DNA from: Protaetiibacter sp.
Lineage (GTDB): Bacteria > Actinomycetota > Actinomycetes > Actinomycetales > Microbacteriaceae
Length of the DNA: 64,000 bases
NCBI GenBank assembly: GCA_030150265.1
Contig: JASLGG010000016.1
Location: 62,001-126,000 of the forward strand
Direction of reading: 5' to 3'
Below the pieces are notes generated by a model. That model was not told the DNA's origin, did not search any database, and saw only the letters and a list, made by a program, of their open reading frames with translations. This document shows positions 32,156 through 38,866 of this stretch, piece by piece. The position numbers and the translations under genes are program-made. The stretch's first letter is position 1; every line of letters begins with the position of its first letter.

Positions 32156-33217
32156 TTAGATCGCGTATCCCTCGACCGGTCCCTCGGTGTTCGGCTTCCA
32201 GCCGAGGGCAGGGGCAACATGCGTTGCGAACGATTCCAGGACATGTATATTATAAGCAACACCTAACTGGTTCGGCACTGTGAGGAGCACGGTGTCCGCG
32301 GCCGCGATCGCCTCGTCCTCGCGCAGCTGCTCGACCAGCGCATCCGGCTCGGCGGCGTAGCTGCGACCGAACACCGCCCGGAAGTCGTCGATGGCGCCGA
32401 ACTGATCCCGGTCGTCGCGCTGGCCGCCGCCGAAGTAGGCGCGGTCGCGGTCGTCCACGAGGGCGAAGATCGAGCGGCTCACCGAGACGCGCGGCTCTCG
32501 CCCGTGCTCCGCATCCGCCCACGCCGCGCGGAACGCCTCGATCTGCTTGCGCTGCTGCACGTGGAACGGCTCGCCCGTCTCGTCGGTCTTGAGGGTCGAG
32601 CTCATGAGGTTCATGCCCTGCTCGCCCGCCCACACCGCGGTCGCGTCGGATGCGGCACCCCACCAGATCCGGTCGCGCAGCCCCGGCGACTGCGGTTCGA
32701 TGCCGAGCGGCCCCGGATGCGCGTTCGGGAACATGGGGCGCGGGTTCGGCTCGGCGAAGCGCGCGCCGTCGATCACCTTGAGGAACACCTCGGTGTTGGC
32801 GCGGGCCACATCCGCCATCGTCTGCCCTTCGGGGGCGCCGTAGCCGAAGTAGCGCCAGCCGTCGACCACCTGCTCGGGTGAGCCGCGGCTCACTCCGAGC
32901 TGCAGGCGGCCGCCCGCGATGAGGTCGGCGGCGCCCGCGTCCTCGGCCATGTACAGGGGGTTCTCGTAGCGCATGTCGATGACGCCTGTGCCGATCTCGA
33001 TGCGGCTCGTGCGGGCGCCGATCGCGGCGAGCAGCGGGAACGGGCTCGCCAGCTGGTGCGCGTAGTGGTGCACGCGGAAGTAGGCGCCGTCGGCCCCCAG
33101 CTCCTCCGCGGCGACCGCGAGGTCGATCGACTGCAGCAGCACATCGGACGCCGAGCGCGCCTCGGAGCCGGGGGAGGCCGACCAGTGGCCGAAGGAGAGG
33201 AACCCGATCTTCTTCAT
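32156..33217 (-). CDS. LLM-class flavin-dependent oxidoreductase with element-supplied C-terminus
   Basis: 353 aa; GGAGC precedes ATG 33217. Luciferase-like fold: KKIGFLSFGHWSASPGSEAR, then FRVHHYAHQLASPFPLLAAI, GTGVIDMRYENPLYMAEDAG and GGRLQLGVSRGSPEQVVDGW. Codons up to 32276 are host-like. From the junction core onward (32266 down to 32156) the sequence belongs to the inserted element yet stays in frame and reads LGVAYNIHVLESFATHVAPA then LGWK, closely mimicking the native end LGVDYNAHVLEAILTHVAPE-LGWR now stranded at 19368. The new end adds 13 residues (PNTEGPVEGYAI after K). The hybrid enzyme is therefore likely functional. Its substrate is unknown; it is a bacterial luciferase-like FMN enzyme. 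Confidence 0.9.
   Translation of the reverse strand: MKKIGFLSFGHWSASPGSEARSASDVLLQSIDLAVAAEELGADGAYFRVHHYAHQLASPFPLLAAIGARTSRIEIGTGVIDMRYENPLYMAEDAGAADLIAGGRLQLGVSRGSPEQVVDGWRYFGYGAPEGQTMADVARANTEVFLKVIDGARFAEPNPRPMFPNAHPGPLGIEPQSPGLRDRIWWGAASDATAVWAGEQGMNLMSSTLKTDETGEPFHVQQRKQIEAFRAAWADAEHGREPRVSVSRSIFALVDDRDRAYFGGGQRDDRDQFGAIDDFRAVFGRSYAAEPDALVEQLREDEAIAAADTVLLTVPNQLGVAYNIHVLESFATHVAPALGWKPNTEGPVEGYAI
32246..32257 (+). repeat. attP arm at the right end
   Basis: TATATTATAAGC, an imperfect inverted copy of GCTTAGCATATA at 19456-19467. In the excised circle they would lie 22 bases apart with the core between them, as in attP sites of large serine integrases. It doubles as coding sequence for the replacement C-terminus. 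Confidence 0.65.
32267..32275 (+). repeat. attR core
   Basis: CTGGTTCGG, identical to 19443-19451. To the right the sequence is host oxidoreductase; to the left it is element DNA. On the coding strand it encodes the Pro-Asn-Gln codons shared by both C-termini. Confidence 0.85.
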
Positions 33218-33269
33218 GTGTGCTCCAACGTATGCGGATGCATGGATCATTCCCGTGCGCGGTCACCGG

Positions 33270-34130
33270 TCACCCGGGCAGGCGCAGCAGAGCCCCCGGA
33301 TGCGCGACCGTCGCGGCCGCGATCTCCATCGCGCGCTCGAGGGCGTCGAACCAGTCGATGTCGCCCACACCGGTGGTCGCGATCTCGGCGAGCACCGAGG
33401 CGAAGACGGCGTCGCCGGCGCCCAGGGTGTCGACCACCTCATCCGGGATCGCGAGCGCGGGATGCCGCCACCGGGCGTCGCCGACCCGCACGCTCGCGCC
33501 GTCGTCGCCCTCGGTCGCGAGCACGTAGGGATAGCGGGCGAGCAGCCGCGGGGCGACCGCGGCGATCGGCTCGCCGTAGAGCAGCCGGGTGTCGTCGTCG
33601 CCGAGCTTGAGGAGCTGCGCGGTGCCGCCGAAGCTCTCGAGTCCCGCGCGGAAGGCGTCTCGGTCGAGGAGGAGGCCATCGCGTGGGTTCGGGTCGACCG
33701 CGACGAACGGGCGGCCATCGACGGCGTCGGCCAGCAGCTCGAGCTGCGGCGGCACGTCGAAGGGGAAGCCGCTGACGGCGACGACCGCGGCATCCGCGAT
33801 CGCCGCGCGCTGGGTGTCGTCGAAGCCGATGGCGCGGCCCCTCATCGACTCGGCGAAGGTGCGGGCGCCCCCGTGCTCGGTGCGCGCCACGCCGGTGCCC
33901 GCCGAGGTGAGGGTGGGCAGCAGCTCGACGCCGAAGTCGGCCAGGTGCCCGCGGATGAGGGCGCCGTCGAGGTCGTCGCCGATCATCGCGACGAGCGTTG
34001 CGGGGACGCCGAGCACGCTGAGCCCCGTGGCGACGTTGAGTGCCGAGCCGCCCACCTGGTGGCTCGTGCCCCGCTCGTCGACGAGCTCGTCGATGAGGGC
34101 GTCGCCGATGACCACCACGCGTGCGGACAT
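33270..34130 (-). CDS. PfkB-family carbohydrate kinase
   Basis: 286 aa ribokinase-like fold. VVVIGDALIDELVD at the N-terminus, the GGSALNVATGLSVLGVPATL motif of the substrate lid, VDPNPRD in the middle, and the ATP/catalytic signature VVDTLGAGDAVFASVLAEI near the C-terminus, where Asp of GAGD is the base. Likely phosphorylates a sugar or nucleoside; the closest style is fructokinase. It lies between the LLM oxidoreductase and a RibD-type reductase on the same strand, with 10 bases to the latter's stop; no pathway link is evident. Confidence 0.88.
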   Translation of the reverse strand: MSARVVVIGDALIDELVDERGTSHQVGGSALNVATGLSVLGVPATLVAMIGDDLDGALIRGHLADFGVELLPTLTSAGTGVARTEHGGARTFAESMRGRAIGFDDTQRAAIADAAVVAVSGFPFDVPPQLELLADAVDGRPFVAVDPNPRDGLLLDRDAFRAGLESFGGTAQLLKLGDDDTRLLYGEPIAAVAPRLLARYPYVLATEGDDGASVRVGDARWRHPALAIPDEVVDTLGAGDAVFASVLAEIATTGVGDIDWFDALERAMEIAAATVAHPGALLRLPG

Positions 34131-34139
34131 GGGTTCAGG

Positions 34140-34703
34140 CTATGCGCTGGGTGGCCGCACCTCGTACACCGCGCGCACGAACTGGCCGACGGGCCGCGCC
34201 TCCACGAGGTGGAGACGGTCGGACTCGAGACGTCGCGGGAAGAGCGGCGCGCCCCCGCCGAGCGTGACGGGCGCGATCGTCACGGCGAGCTCGTCGAGCG
34301 CGCCCGCGTCGAGGAACTGCCCCGCGAGGTCGCCGCCGCCGATCACCCAGACGTCGCCGTCGCCGGCTGCCTCGCGGATCGCGGGCAGCGCATCCGCGAC
34401 AGGGGAGTCCACGAAGCGCACGTCGGCGCCCGCGGGGACGGGAAGGGTGCGGCTCGTGAAGACGAACACGACGGCCGCCTGGAAGAACTCCTGCCACTTC
34501 TCCGGATGCGCGAGCATCTCGCTCTCCCGCAGCAGCCACTCGTAGGTGGTGGAGCCCATCACCTGCGCGGCGGCGTCGGGCGTGGCGATCTCCCGCTCGG
34601 CGTCGCTCGAGCCGGGCACGGCGAACAGCCAGGCGAGGGAATCGTGTACATCGGCGATCCAGCCGTCGATCGTCGTGGCGGTGTCGAAGCGGATGCGTCC
34701 CAT
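34140..34703 (-). CDS. Dihydrofolate reductase/RibD C-terminal family protein
   Basis: 187 aa. RIRFDTATTIDGWIADVHDS is the typical first strand and loop of the RibD_C group, QVMGSTTYEWLL the second block, FVFTSRTLPVP the third, and VWVIGGGDLAGQFLDAGALD the cofactor-binding block. Such stand-alone proteins are NADPH-dependent reductases of unknown substrate, not involved in riboflavin synthesis unless linked to rib genes. ATG start; 10 bases separate its stop from the PfkB gene start, so they may be co-transcribed. Confidence 0.88.
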   Translation of the reverse strand: MGRIRFDTATTIDGWIADVHDSLAWLFAVPGSSDAEREIATPDAAAQVMGSTTYEWLLRESEMLAHPEKWQEFFQAAVVFVFTSRTLPVPAGADVRFVDSPVADALPAIREAAGDGDVWVIGGGDLAGQFLDAGALDELAVTIAPVTLGGGAPLFPRRLESDRLHLVEARPVGQFVRAVYEVRPPSA

Positions 34704-34745
34704 GCGCCCGAGGCTACGTGCGGCCTCCGACGCCGTCGCCCCGTT

Positions 34746-34778
34746 GGTTGAGTAGCGCCGCAGGCGCGTGTCGAAACC
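34746..34778. repeat. Imperfect palindromic intergenic repeat
   Basis: GGTTGAGTAGCGCCGCAGGC and GCGTGTCGAAACC in continuous order: outer GGTT/AACC and inner AGCGCC/GGCGC arms. Repeats of this form are common between genes in Microbacteriaceae genomes (recalled knowledge). It may fold into a transcript-end hairpin for neighbouring genes. Confidence 0.6.
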
Positions 34779-34797
34779 GCCGCTAGGATCGTCACGC

Positions 34798-34827
34798 CTC
34801 CTTCAGCCTCGCGCCGTAGGGAAGGAG
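34798..34827 (+). promoter_or_regulatory. Hairpin that can mask the fluC1 ribosome site
   Basis: CTCCTTC (34798-34804) is a perfect complement of GAAGGAG (34821-34827), the ribosome-binding site of the first channel gene. Pairing would block translation. It lacks the conserved motifs of the known fluoride riboswitch, so any ligand control is speculative. Confidence 0.4.
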
Positions 34828-34831
34828 AATC

Positions 34832-35359
34832 ATGTCCGCCACCCCCGCATCCGCCCCCGACGACGCCCTCGCCCGGCTGCCGCACGATCCGGACGTCGAG
34901 GTCGCCGAGTCGCCCACGGGCGCGGCGGCACCCGTGCACCTGCGGCCGGCGTTCCTCGCGGTTGTCTTCGCGGGCGGCGCCCTCGGCACGGCGGCGCGCG
35001 AGGGGCTCGGTCTCGTGCTGCCCTCCGCCGGTGGCGTGCCGTGGGCGGTGCTCGCCGCGAACCTGACGGGCGCCTTCCTGCTCGGGGTGCTGCTCGAGGC
35101 GCTCGTGCGCCGCGGGCCCGACCACGGCATCCGACGCACCCTGCGCCTGCTGCTCGGCACGGGCTTCATGGGCGGCTTCACGACCTACAGCGCGCTCGCG
35201 GCCGACACGGCGGCGCTGTTCGGCGACGGACGCGGCTGGCTCGGCGCCGGCTACGCGCTCGGCACGGTGCTCGTGGGCGCGGTCGCAACCGCTGCCGGCA
35301 TCCTGCTCGCGGCGGCGGCGCACCGGGCACGCGCCGGGGTCGGGGAGGCGACCGGATGA
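34832..35359 (+). CDS. crcB1: Fluoride exporter channel subunit, CrcB/FluC
   Basis: 175 aa; GGAAGGAG precedes the ATG. Four spans; the family motif GGALGTAAREGL and the block LLLGTGFMGGFTTYSALAAD (fluoride path Phe, Thr and Ser residues) are clear, with NLTGAFLLGVLLEAL between. About 45 extra N-terminal residues are soluble. FluC works as an antiparallel dual-topology dimer; the tandem copy that overlaps its stop suggests an obligate heterodimer as in many actinobacteria. Confidence 0.93.
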   Translation: MSATPASAPDDALARLPHDPDVEVAESPTGAAAPVHLRPAFLAVVFAGGALGTAAREGLGLVLPSAGGVPWAVLAANLTGAFLLGVLLEALVRRGPDHGIRRTLRLLLGTGFMGGFTTYSALAADTAALFGDGRGWLGAGYALGTVLVGAVATAAGILLAAAAHRARAGVGEATG

Positions 35360-35739
35360 CGCCGCTGCTGTTCGCGGTCGTCGCGGTGGCGGGCGGCGTG
35401 GGCGCGGTGGCGCGCTTCGCGCTCGACGGCGCGATCCGCTCGCGCGCGGGCACCCGGATGCCGTGGGGCACGCTCGCGATCAACCTCTCGGGCTCGCTCC
35501 TGCTGGGGCTGCTCGTCGGGCTCGTCGGCGCGGGTGTGCTCGCGGGGGAGTGGCAGTGGGCGCTCGGCACGGGCTTCCTCGGGGGCTACACGACCTTCTC
35601 GACGGCGAGCTTCGAGACGGTGCGGATGCTGCAGGAGCGGCGGTTCGGTGCGGGTCTGCTCAACGGGCTCGGCCAGCTCGTCGCGGCGACGGCGCTCGCG
35701 GGGCTCGGGCTGTGGCTCGGCTCCCTCGCGGCGGGGTGA
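35356..35739 (+). CDS. crcB2: Fluoride exporter channel subunit, CrcB/FluC, second copy
   Basis: 127 aa, standard length. Motifs GGVGAVARFALD, INLSGSLLLGLLVGL and LGTGFLGGYTTFSTASFETV identify FluC. ATG overlaps the crcB1 stop (ATGA), making the pair coupled and supporting formation of a heterodimeric channel that protects against cytoplasmic fluoride. Confidence 0.93.
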   Translation: MTPLLFAVVAVAGGVGAVARFALDGAIRSRAGTRMPWGTLAINLSGSLLLGLLVGLVGAGVLAGEWQWALGTGFLGGYTTFSTASFETVRMLQERRFGAGLLNGLGQLVAATALAGLGLWLGSLAAG

Positions 35740-35742
35740 GAC

Positions 35743-36000
35743 TCAGGGCCGATACACGTCGCGGCGGTGCCCGACGGCGACGACGACCACCAACAGCACC
35801 CCGTCGTCGATCGTGTACAGGATCCGGTAGTCGCCGACGCGCACCCGGTAGCCGTCGCGCCCCTGCATCCTCCGTGCGGCAGGTGGACGAGGGTCCTCGG
35901 CGATCAGCCTTATCGCGCCCAGGATCCGGCCGCGTTGCTGCGGGTGGATACGGCGAAGTGCGCGCGCCGCGGAGGGAAGTACTTCGATGCGGTAGCTCAC
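35743..36000 (-). CDS. RelE/ParE-family toxin
   Basis: 85 aa, GTG start. SYRIEVLPSAARALRRIHPQ, then RRMQGRDGYRVRVGDYRILY and VVVVAVGHRRDVYR: the short beta-sheet ribonuclease fold of RelE-like toxins with the characteristic basic GYRVRVGDYRI strand and final R-x-x-V-Y. Ten bases after the antitoxin gene and co-transcribed. A ribosome-dependent mRNA cleavage role (RelE branch) is more likely than gyrase poisoning (ParE), judging from the R-x-G-D-Y-R pattern. Confidence 0.9.
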   Translation of the reverse strand: MSYRIEVLPSAARALRRIHPQQRGRILGAIRLIAEDPRPPAARRMQGRDGYRVRVGDYRILYTIDDGVLLVVVVAVGHRRDVYRP

Positions 36001-36010
36001 GGGGCTGGCG

Positions 36011-36256
36011 TCACCATCCGAGGTCGGCCTTCACCTGTTCCCAGGGGATCGGTTCTCCGCCTTCGGCGATTGCGGCATCGAAGGCGCGTACGTCGTCCTG
36101 CTCCTCGAGCGCGTCGACGAGTCGGTCGTACCGCTCGGGGCTGACGATCACGGCCTGCGTCTTGCCGTGGCGGGTGACGAACACGGCTTCTGTGCGCGCC
36201 CGTTCGATGACCTCCGGGAGGGTCGCGCGTGCGTCGGAGACGGAGATCTCGGCCAT
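36011..36256 (-). CDS. Phd/YefM-family antitoxin
   Basis: 81 aa. AEISVSDARATLPEVIERAR and VFVTRHGKTQAVIVSPERYD are the N-terminal DNA-binding half; the acidic C-terminus (EEQDDVRAFDAAIAEGGEPI) wraps the toxin in this family. ATG 36256 is chosen for the typical start; upstream in-frame ATGs exist but would overlap the probable operator. Pairs with the RelE-type toxin downstream. Confidence 0.9.
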   Translation of the reverse strand: MAEISVSDARATLPEVIERARTEAVFVTRHGKTQAVIVSPERYDRLVDALEEQDDVRAFDAAIAEGGEPIPWEQVKADLGW

Positions 36257-36260
36257 GCCA

Positions 36261-36296
36261 AGATCGTACAAGTCAGTCATTATTTTGTACATGATC
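36261..36296. promoter_or_regulatory. Toxin-antitoxin operator/promoter
   Basis: AT-rich segment with inverted GATCGTACAA (36263-36272) and TTTGTACATGATC (36284-36296) arms, immediately upstream of the antitoxin. Suited to autorepression by the antitoxin-toxin complex. Confidence 0.6.
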
Positions 36297-37454
36297 GGCT
36301 CTGGTTGCCTGGAATGCCCACTGCGGCATGCCCGAGTCGAGCAGCCAGCCGAGCGTCTCCACCATCCGCAATTCGGGGTCGCAGTCGCGCGCGAGCTCGC
36401 GCATATGGTGGGCGGCCGTCAGGGACCCACGCGCCCACAGCATCCAGGTCAACACGCAGAGGGTGCCTGCGCGGCGCCGGCGCGGTGCGTGCGCGGCCAC
36501 CCTCCGCAGCACCTCGATCGCGCGGGTGAGGCGCTCGGGGTCGGGCCGTCGCTGCGATCGGCCGATCATGAACAGCTCGTCGTCGTGCTGCTCCCCGCTT
36601 GCGATGCGTCGCAGTGCCTGCTCGTCGAAGCCCGCGCCGGTCTCCTCGCGGGCGCGGATGCTCTCGAGCGAACGTTCGAGGGTCGCCTCGCCGAGCTCGC
36701 GCCCGCCGGCGAGCGCGTGCAGCAGCACGTCGCGGTGGGCGGGCACGTGCGCGGTCGTGATGATCTCGGCGAGGAGCTGTGCGCCGAGTTGGGCTGGGGG
36801 TGCCTTCAACATCTGCTCGGCCAGCCCCACCGGGTCCGGGCCGACCTCGTGCTCGAGGCCGAACGCGTCGATGCGCACGCCCAGGTAGCCGAGATCGGCC
36901 TCCGCCTGCGCCACCAGCCGTGCGATCCGCGAGTCGGCCGCCGGGAGCTCGTTCCACGACGCGATGTCGTGGATCTCGTCGGAGACGAACGCCGCCTCGA
37001 GCGCCATGCGGCTTTCGATGATCTCCGAGAGCGGATGGCCGCCCACGGGCCGACCCGGATCGAGGTAGCTCGCCCATCCGTCGGATGCGACACACGCGGC
37101 CTCCTTCAGCTGCATCCCGGTGCGGCGCAGTCTGGGTGCGAGGGCGCGCCAGAGGTCGAGGTGCGGGATGCCGCGGCGCGAGGCGAAGGAGTCGTCGGTG
37201 TAGACGACGTAGGCGAGCTCGTCGCAGTCGGGCATCTGCTGCAGCAGGTCGATGATCGTCTGCGCGATGGCGCGGAAGGAGCTCGTGGTCGAGGCGCGCG
37301 GCAGATCCATCCGCATCGCTCCGCGCGAGCGTTTGCCCGTGAAGGGGATCACGACGATGCTGTTGCGCGCCGTGAAGCCGCAGATCGCGGGGATCGAGGC
37401 GAGTAGATCGGCGGCAGTCGAGGATCGGAGGATGGTCGGTTCGGCAAGCGTCAT
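36273..37454 (-). CDS. DUF4192 family protein
   Basis: 393 aa from ATG 37454. The opening LRSSTAADLLASIPAICGFT followed by ARNSIVVIPFTGKRSRGAMR is the diagnostic start of the actinobacterial DUF4192 family. The rest is helical, including GTLCVLTWMLWARGSLTAAH. Function unknown. Its last codons overlap the operator of the toxin-antitoxin pair. It diverges from the exonuclease gene across 170 bases. Confidence 0.8.
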   Translation of the reverse strand: MTLAEPTILRSSTAADLLASIPAICGFTARNSIVVIPFTGKRSRGAMRMDLPRASTTSSFRAIAQTIIDLLQQMPDCDELAYVVYTDDSFASRRGIPHLDLWRALAPRLRRTGMQLKEAACVASDGWASYLDPGRPVGGHPLSEIIESRMALEAAFVSDEIHDIASWNELPAADSRIARLVAQAEADLGYLGVRIDAFGLEHEVGPDPVGLAEQMLKAPPAQLGAQLLAEIITTAHVPAHRDVLLHALAGGRELGEATLERSLESIRAREETGAGFDEQALRRIASGEQHDDELFMIGRSQRRPDPERLTRAIEVLRRVAAHAPRRRRAGTLCVLTWMLWARGSLTAAHHMRELARDCDPELRMVETLGWLLDSGMPQWAFQATRADHVQNND

Positions 37455-37624
37455 GCCGCTCAGGATGGTCGAGGCGCACCGTCGCCGCGACCGCCGAGCC
37501 CGCTTCGGTGGAGAACTCGCAATCCGCCGCGCATGTGGATGACTTCGCGCCGAGTGCCACCAGAACGGGGATGTGTCTTCCGTCGTCGGCATTCCCTACG
37601 CTCGCCTCAACCCGAGGAGGATGC

Positions 37625-38863
37625 ATGTCTGGACCCGGCTTCGCCGTCATCGATCTGGAGACCACCGGCCTCTTTCCCGGCGGCCACGACCGCATCGTCG
37701 AACTCGCCGTCGTGCACGTTGACGACCACGGTCTCATCACCGGCAGCTGGGAGACGCTGCTCAACCCGGGGCGCGACCTCGGGCCGCAGCAGATCCACGG
37801 CATCCGTGCGGCCGACATCCTGGATGCGCCGACCTTCGCGGAGGTCGTGCCGCAGCTCGTCGAGCTGCTCGCGGGGCGGGTGCCCGTGGCCCACAACGCG
37901 CGCTTCGACTCCGGCTTCCTGTTCGCCGAGCTGGAGGCGGCGGGCGTCGAGCTGTGGCAGCGCCCAGAGTTCCTGTGCACGATGCTGCTTGCGCGCGACT
38001 ACCTGCCGGGCTCGGGGCGGGCGCTCGCCGACTGCTGCGACGCGTTCGACATCCCGCTCGACGGCGCGCACCGCGCGGGTGCCGACGCCCTCGCGACGGC
38101 GAGCCTGCTGTCTGCGTACATGGCGGCCGACCCGAACACCTCGCTCTGGTTCGAGGCGCTCGAGCGTGCGTCGACGTTCGGCTGGCCTCCGGTTCCGGAT
38201 GTCGAGGTGACGCGCGCCTGGCGCGCCCGGCCCGACGCGGTCGCCGAGATCACGGCGGCGACCTTCCTCGAGCGCATCACCCGTAAGCTGCCGGAGTTCG
38301 CAGGCCCCACCGAGCAGGCCGAGTACCTCGCAATGCTCGACCGCGCCCTCATCGACCGTCATATCTCGGCGACCGAGGCGCACGCGCTCGTGGCGCTCAC
38401 GGAGGAGCTCGGCATCGACCGCACCACGGTCGTGGTCCTGCATCGCCGATACTTCGACGACCTCGCCGCCGTCGCTTGGGCGGACGGGGAGCTGACGGAT
38501 GCCGAGCTCGCCGACCTGGTGGCGGTCGCCGACCTGCTCGACATCCCGACGGATGCGATCGGTGAGGCGACGGATGCGTCGCGCTGGGTTGCGGCAGCGG
38601 CATCCGCTGAGTCGTCGGCGCACGTGTTCTCGCTCATGCCGGGAGACCTCGTGGTGCTGACGGGGGAGATGACCCTGCCCCGCGCCGCCATCGAACTCGA
38701 ACTCGTTTCGCGCGGCTACACGCCTTGGCCCGCGGTGACGAAGAAGGTCGCGCTCGTGGTGGCGGCCGACCCGGACTCGCTCTCGGGCAAGGCGCGGAAG
38801 GCGCGTGACTACGGGATCCCCGTGGTGGGGGAGAGCGCGTTGTGGGGGTTGCTCGGGACATGA
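37625..38863 (+). CDS. DnaQ-like exonuclease with TerB-like and BRCT domains
   Basis: 412 aa; GGAGG overlaps just before ATG 37625. Residues 1-170: DEDDh 3'-5' exonuclease with FAVIDLETTG (Asp10, Glu12), VPVAHNARFDSGF, and GAHRAGADALATA (His-x4-Asp). Residues about 220-320: TerB-like helical domain (YLAMLDRALIDRHISATEAH and AVAWADGELTDAELADLVAV). C-terminus: BRCT-like VVLTGEMTLPRAAIELELVS and KARDYGIPVVGESAL. Such three-domain proteins are found in actinobacteria and probably act in DNA repair. The helicase gene starts four bases after its stop, so they likely work together. Confidence 0.88.
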   Translation: MSGPGFAVIDLETTGLFPGGHDRIVELAVVHVDDHGLITGSWETLLNPGRDLGPQQIHGIRAADILDAPTFAEVVPQLVELLAGRVPVAHNARFDSGFLFAELEAAGVELWQRPEFLCTMLLARDYLPGSGRALADCCDAFDIPLDGAHRAGADALATASLLSAYMAADPNTSLWFEALERASTFGWPPVPDVEVTRAWRARPDAVAEITAATFLERITRKLPEFAGPTEQAEYLAMLDRALIDRHISATEAHALVALTEELGIDRTTVVVLHRRYFDDLAAVAWADGELTDAELADLVAVADLLDIPTDAIGEATDASRWVAAAASAESSAHVFSLMPGDLVVLTGEMTLPRAAIELELVSRGYTPWPAVTKKVALVVAADPDSLSGKARKARDYGIPVVGESALWGLLGT

Positions 38864-38866
38864 CCG

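Larger units (their letters stand above)
19443..32275. mobile_element. Integrated 12.8-kb CRESS-Rep element with serine integrase
   Basis: The segment is bounded by the 9-base direct repeat CTGGTTCGG (19443-19451 and 32267-32275) at the two halves of a split oxidoreductase gene. It is clearly lower in GC than both flanks. Contents in order: serine integrase, Lsr2-like protein, two paralogous small proteins, a small helical protein, replication-relaxation protein, hairpin array, small unknown genes, membrane protein, putative origin with iterons, CRESS-like Rep, secreted protein, small serine recombinase. Strong factor-independent terminators follow most transcription units. There is no capsid, terminase, relaxase or conjugation gene, so it is best described as an integrative, rolling-circle-type plasmid; helper-dependent spread is possible. 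Confidence 0.9.

Noticed and set aside
19443..32275. Complete prophage
   Set aside because: No capsid, portal, terminase, tail or lysis gene can be recognised; replication and recombination genes fit a plasmid-like element better.
34744..34831. Fluoride riboswitch
   Set aside because: The conserved pseudoknot motifs of the known class are not visible; only an intergenic repeat and a ribosome-site hairpin are.
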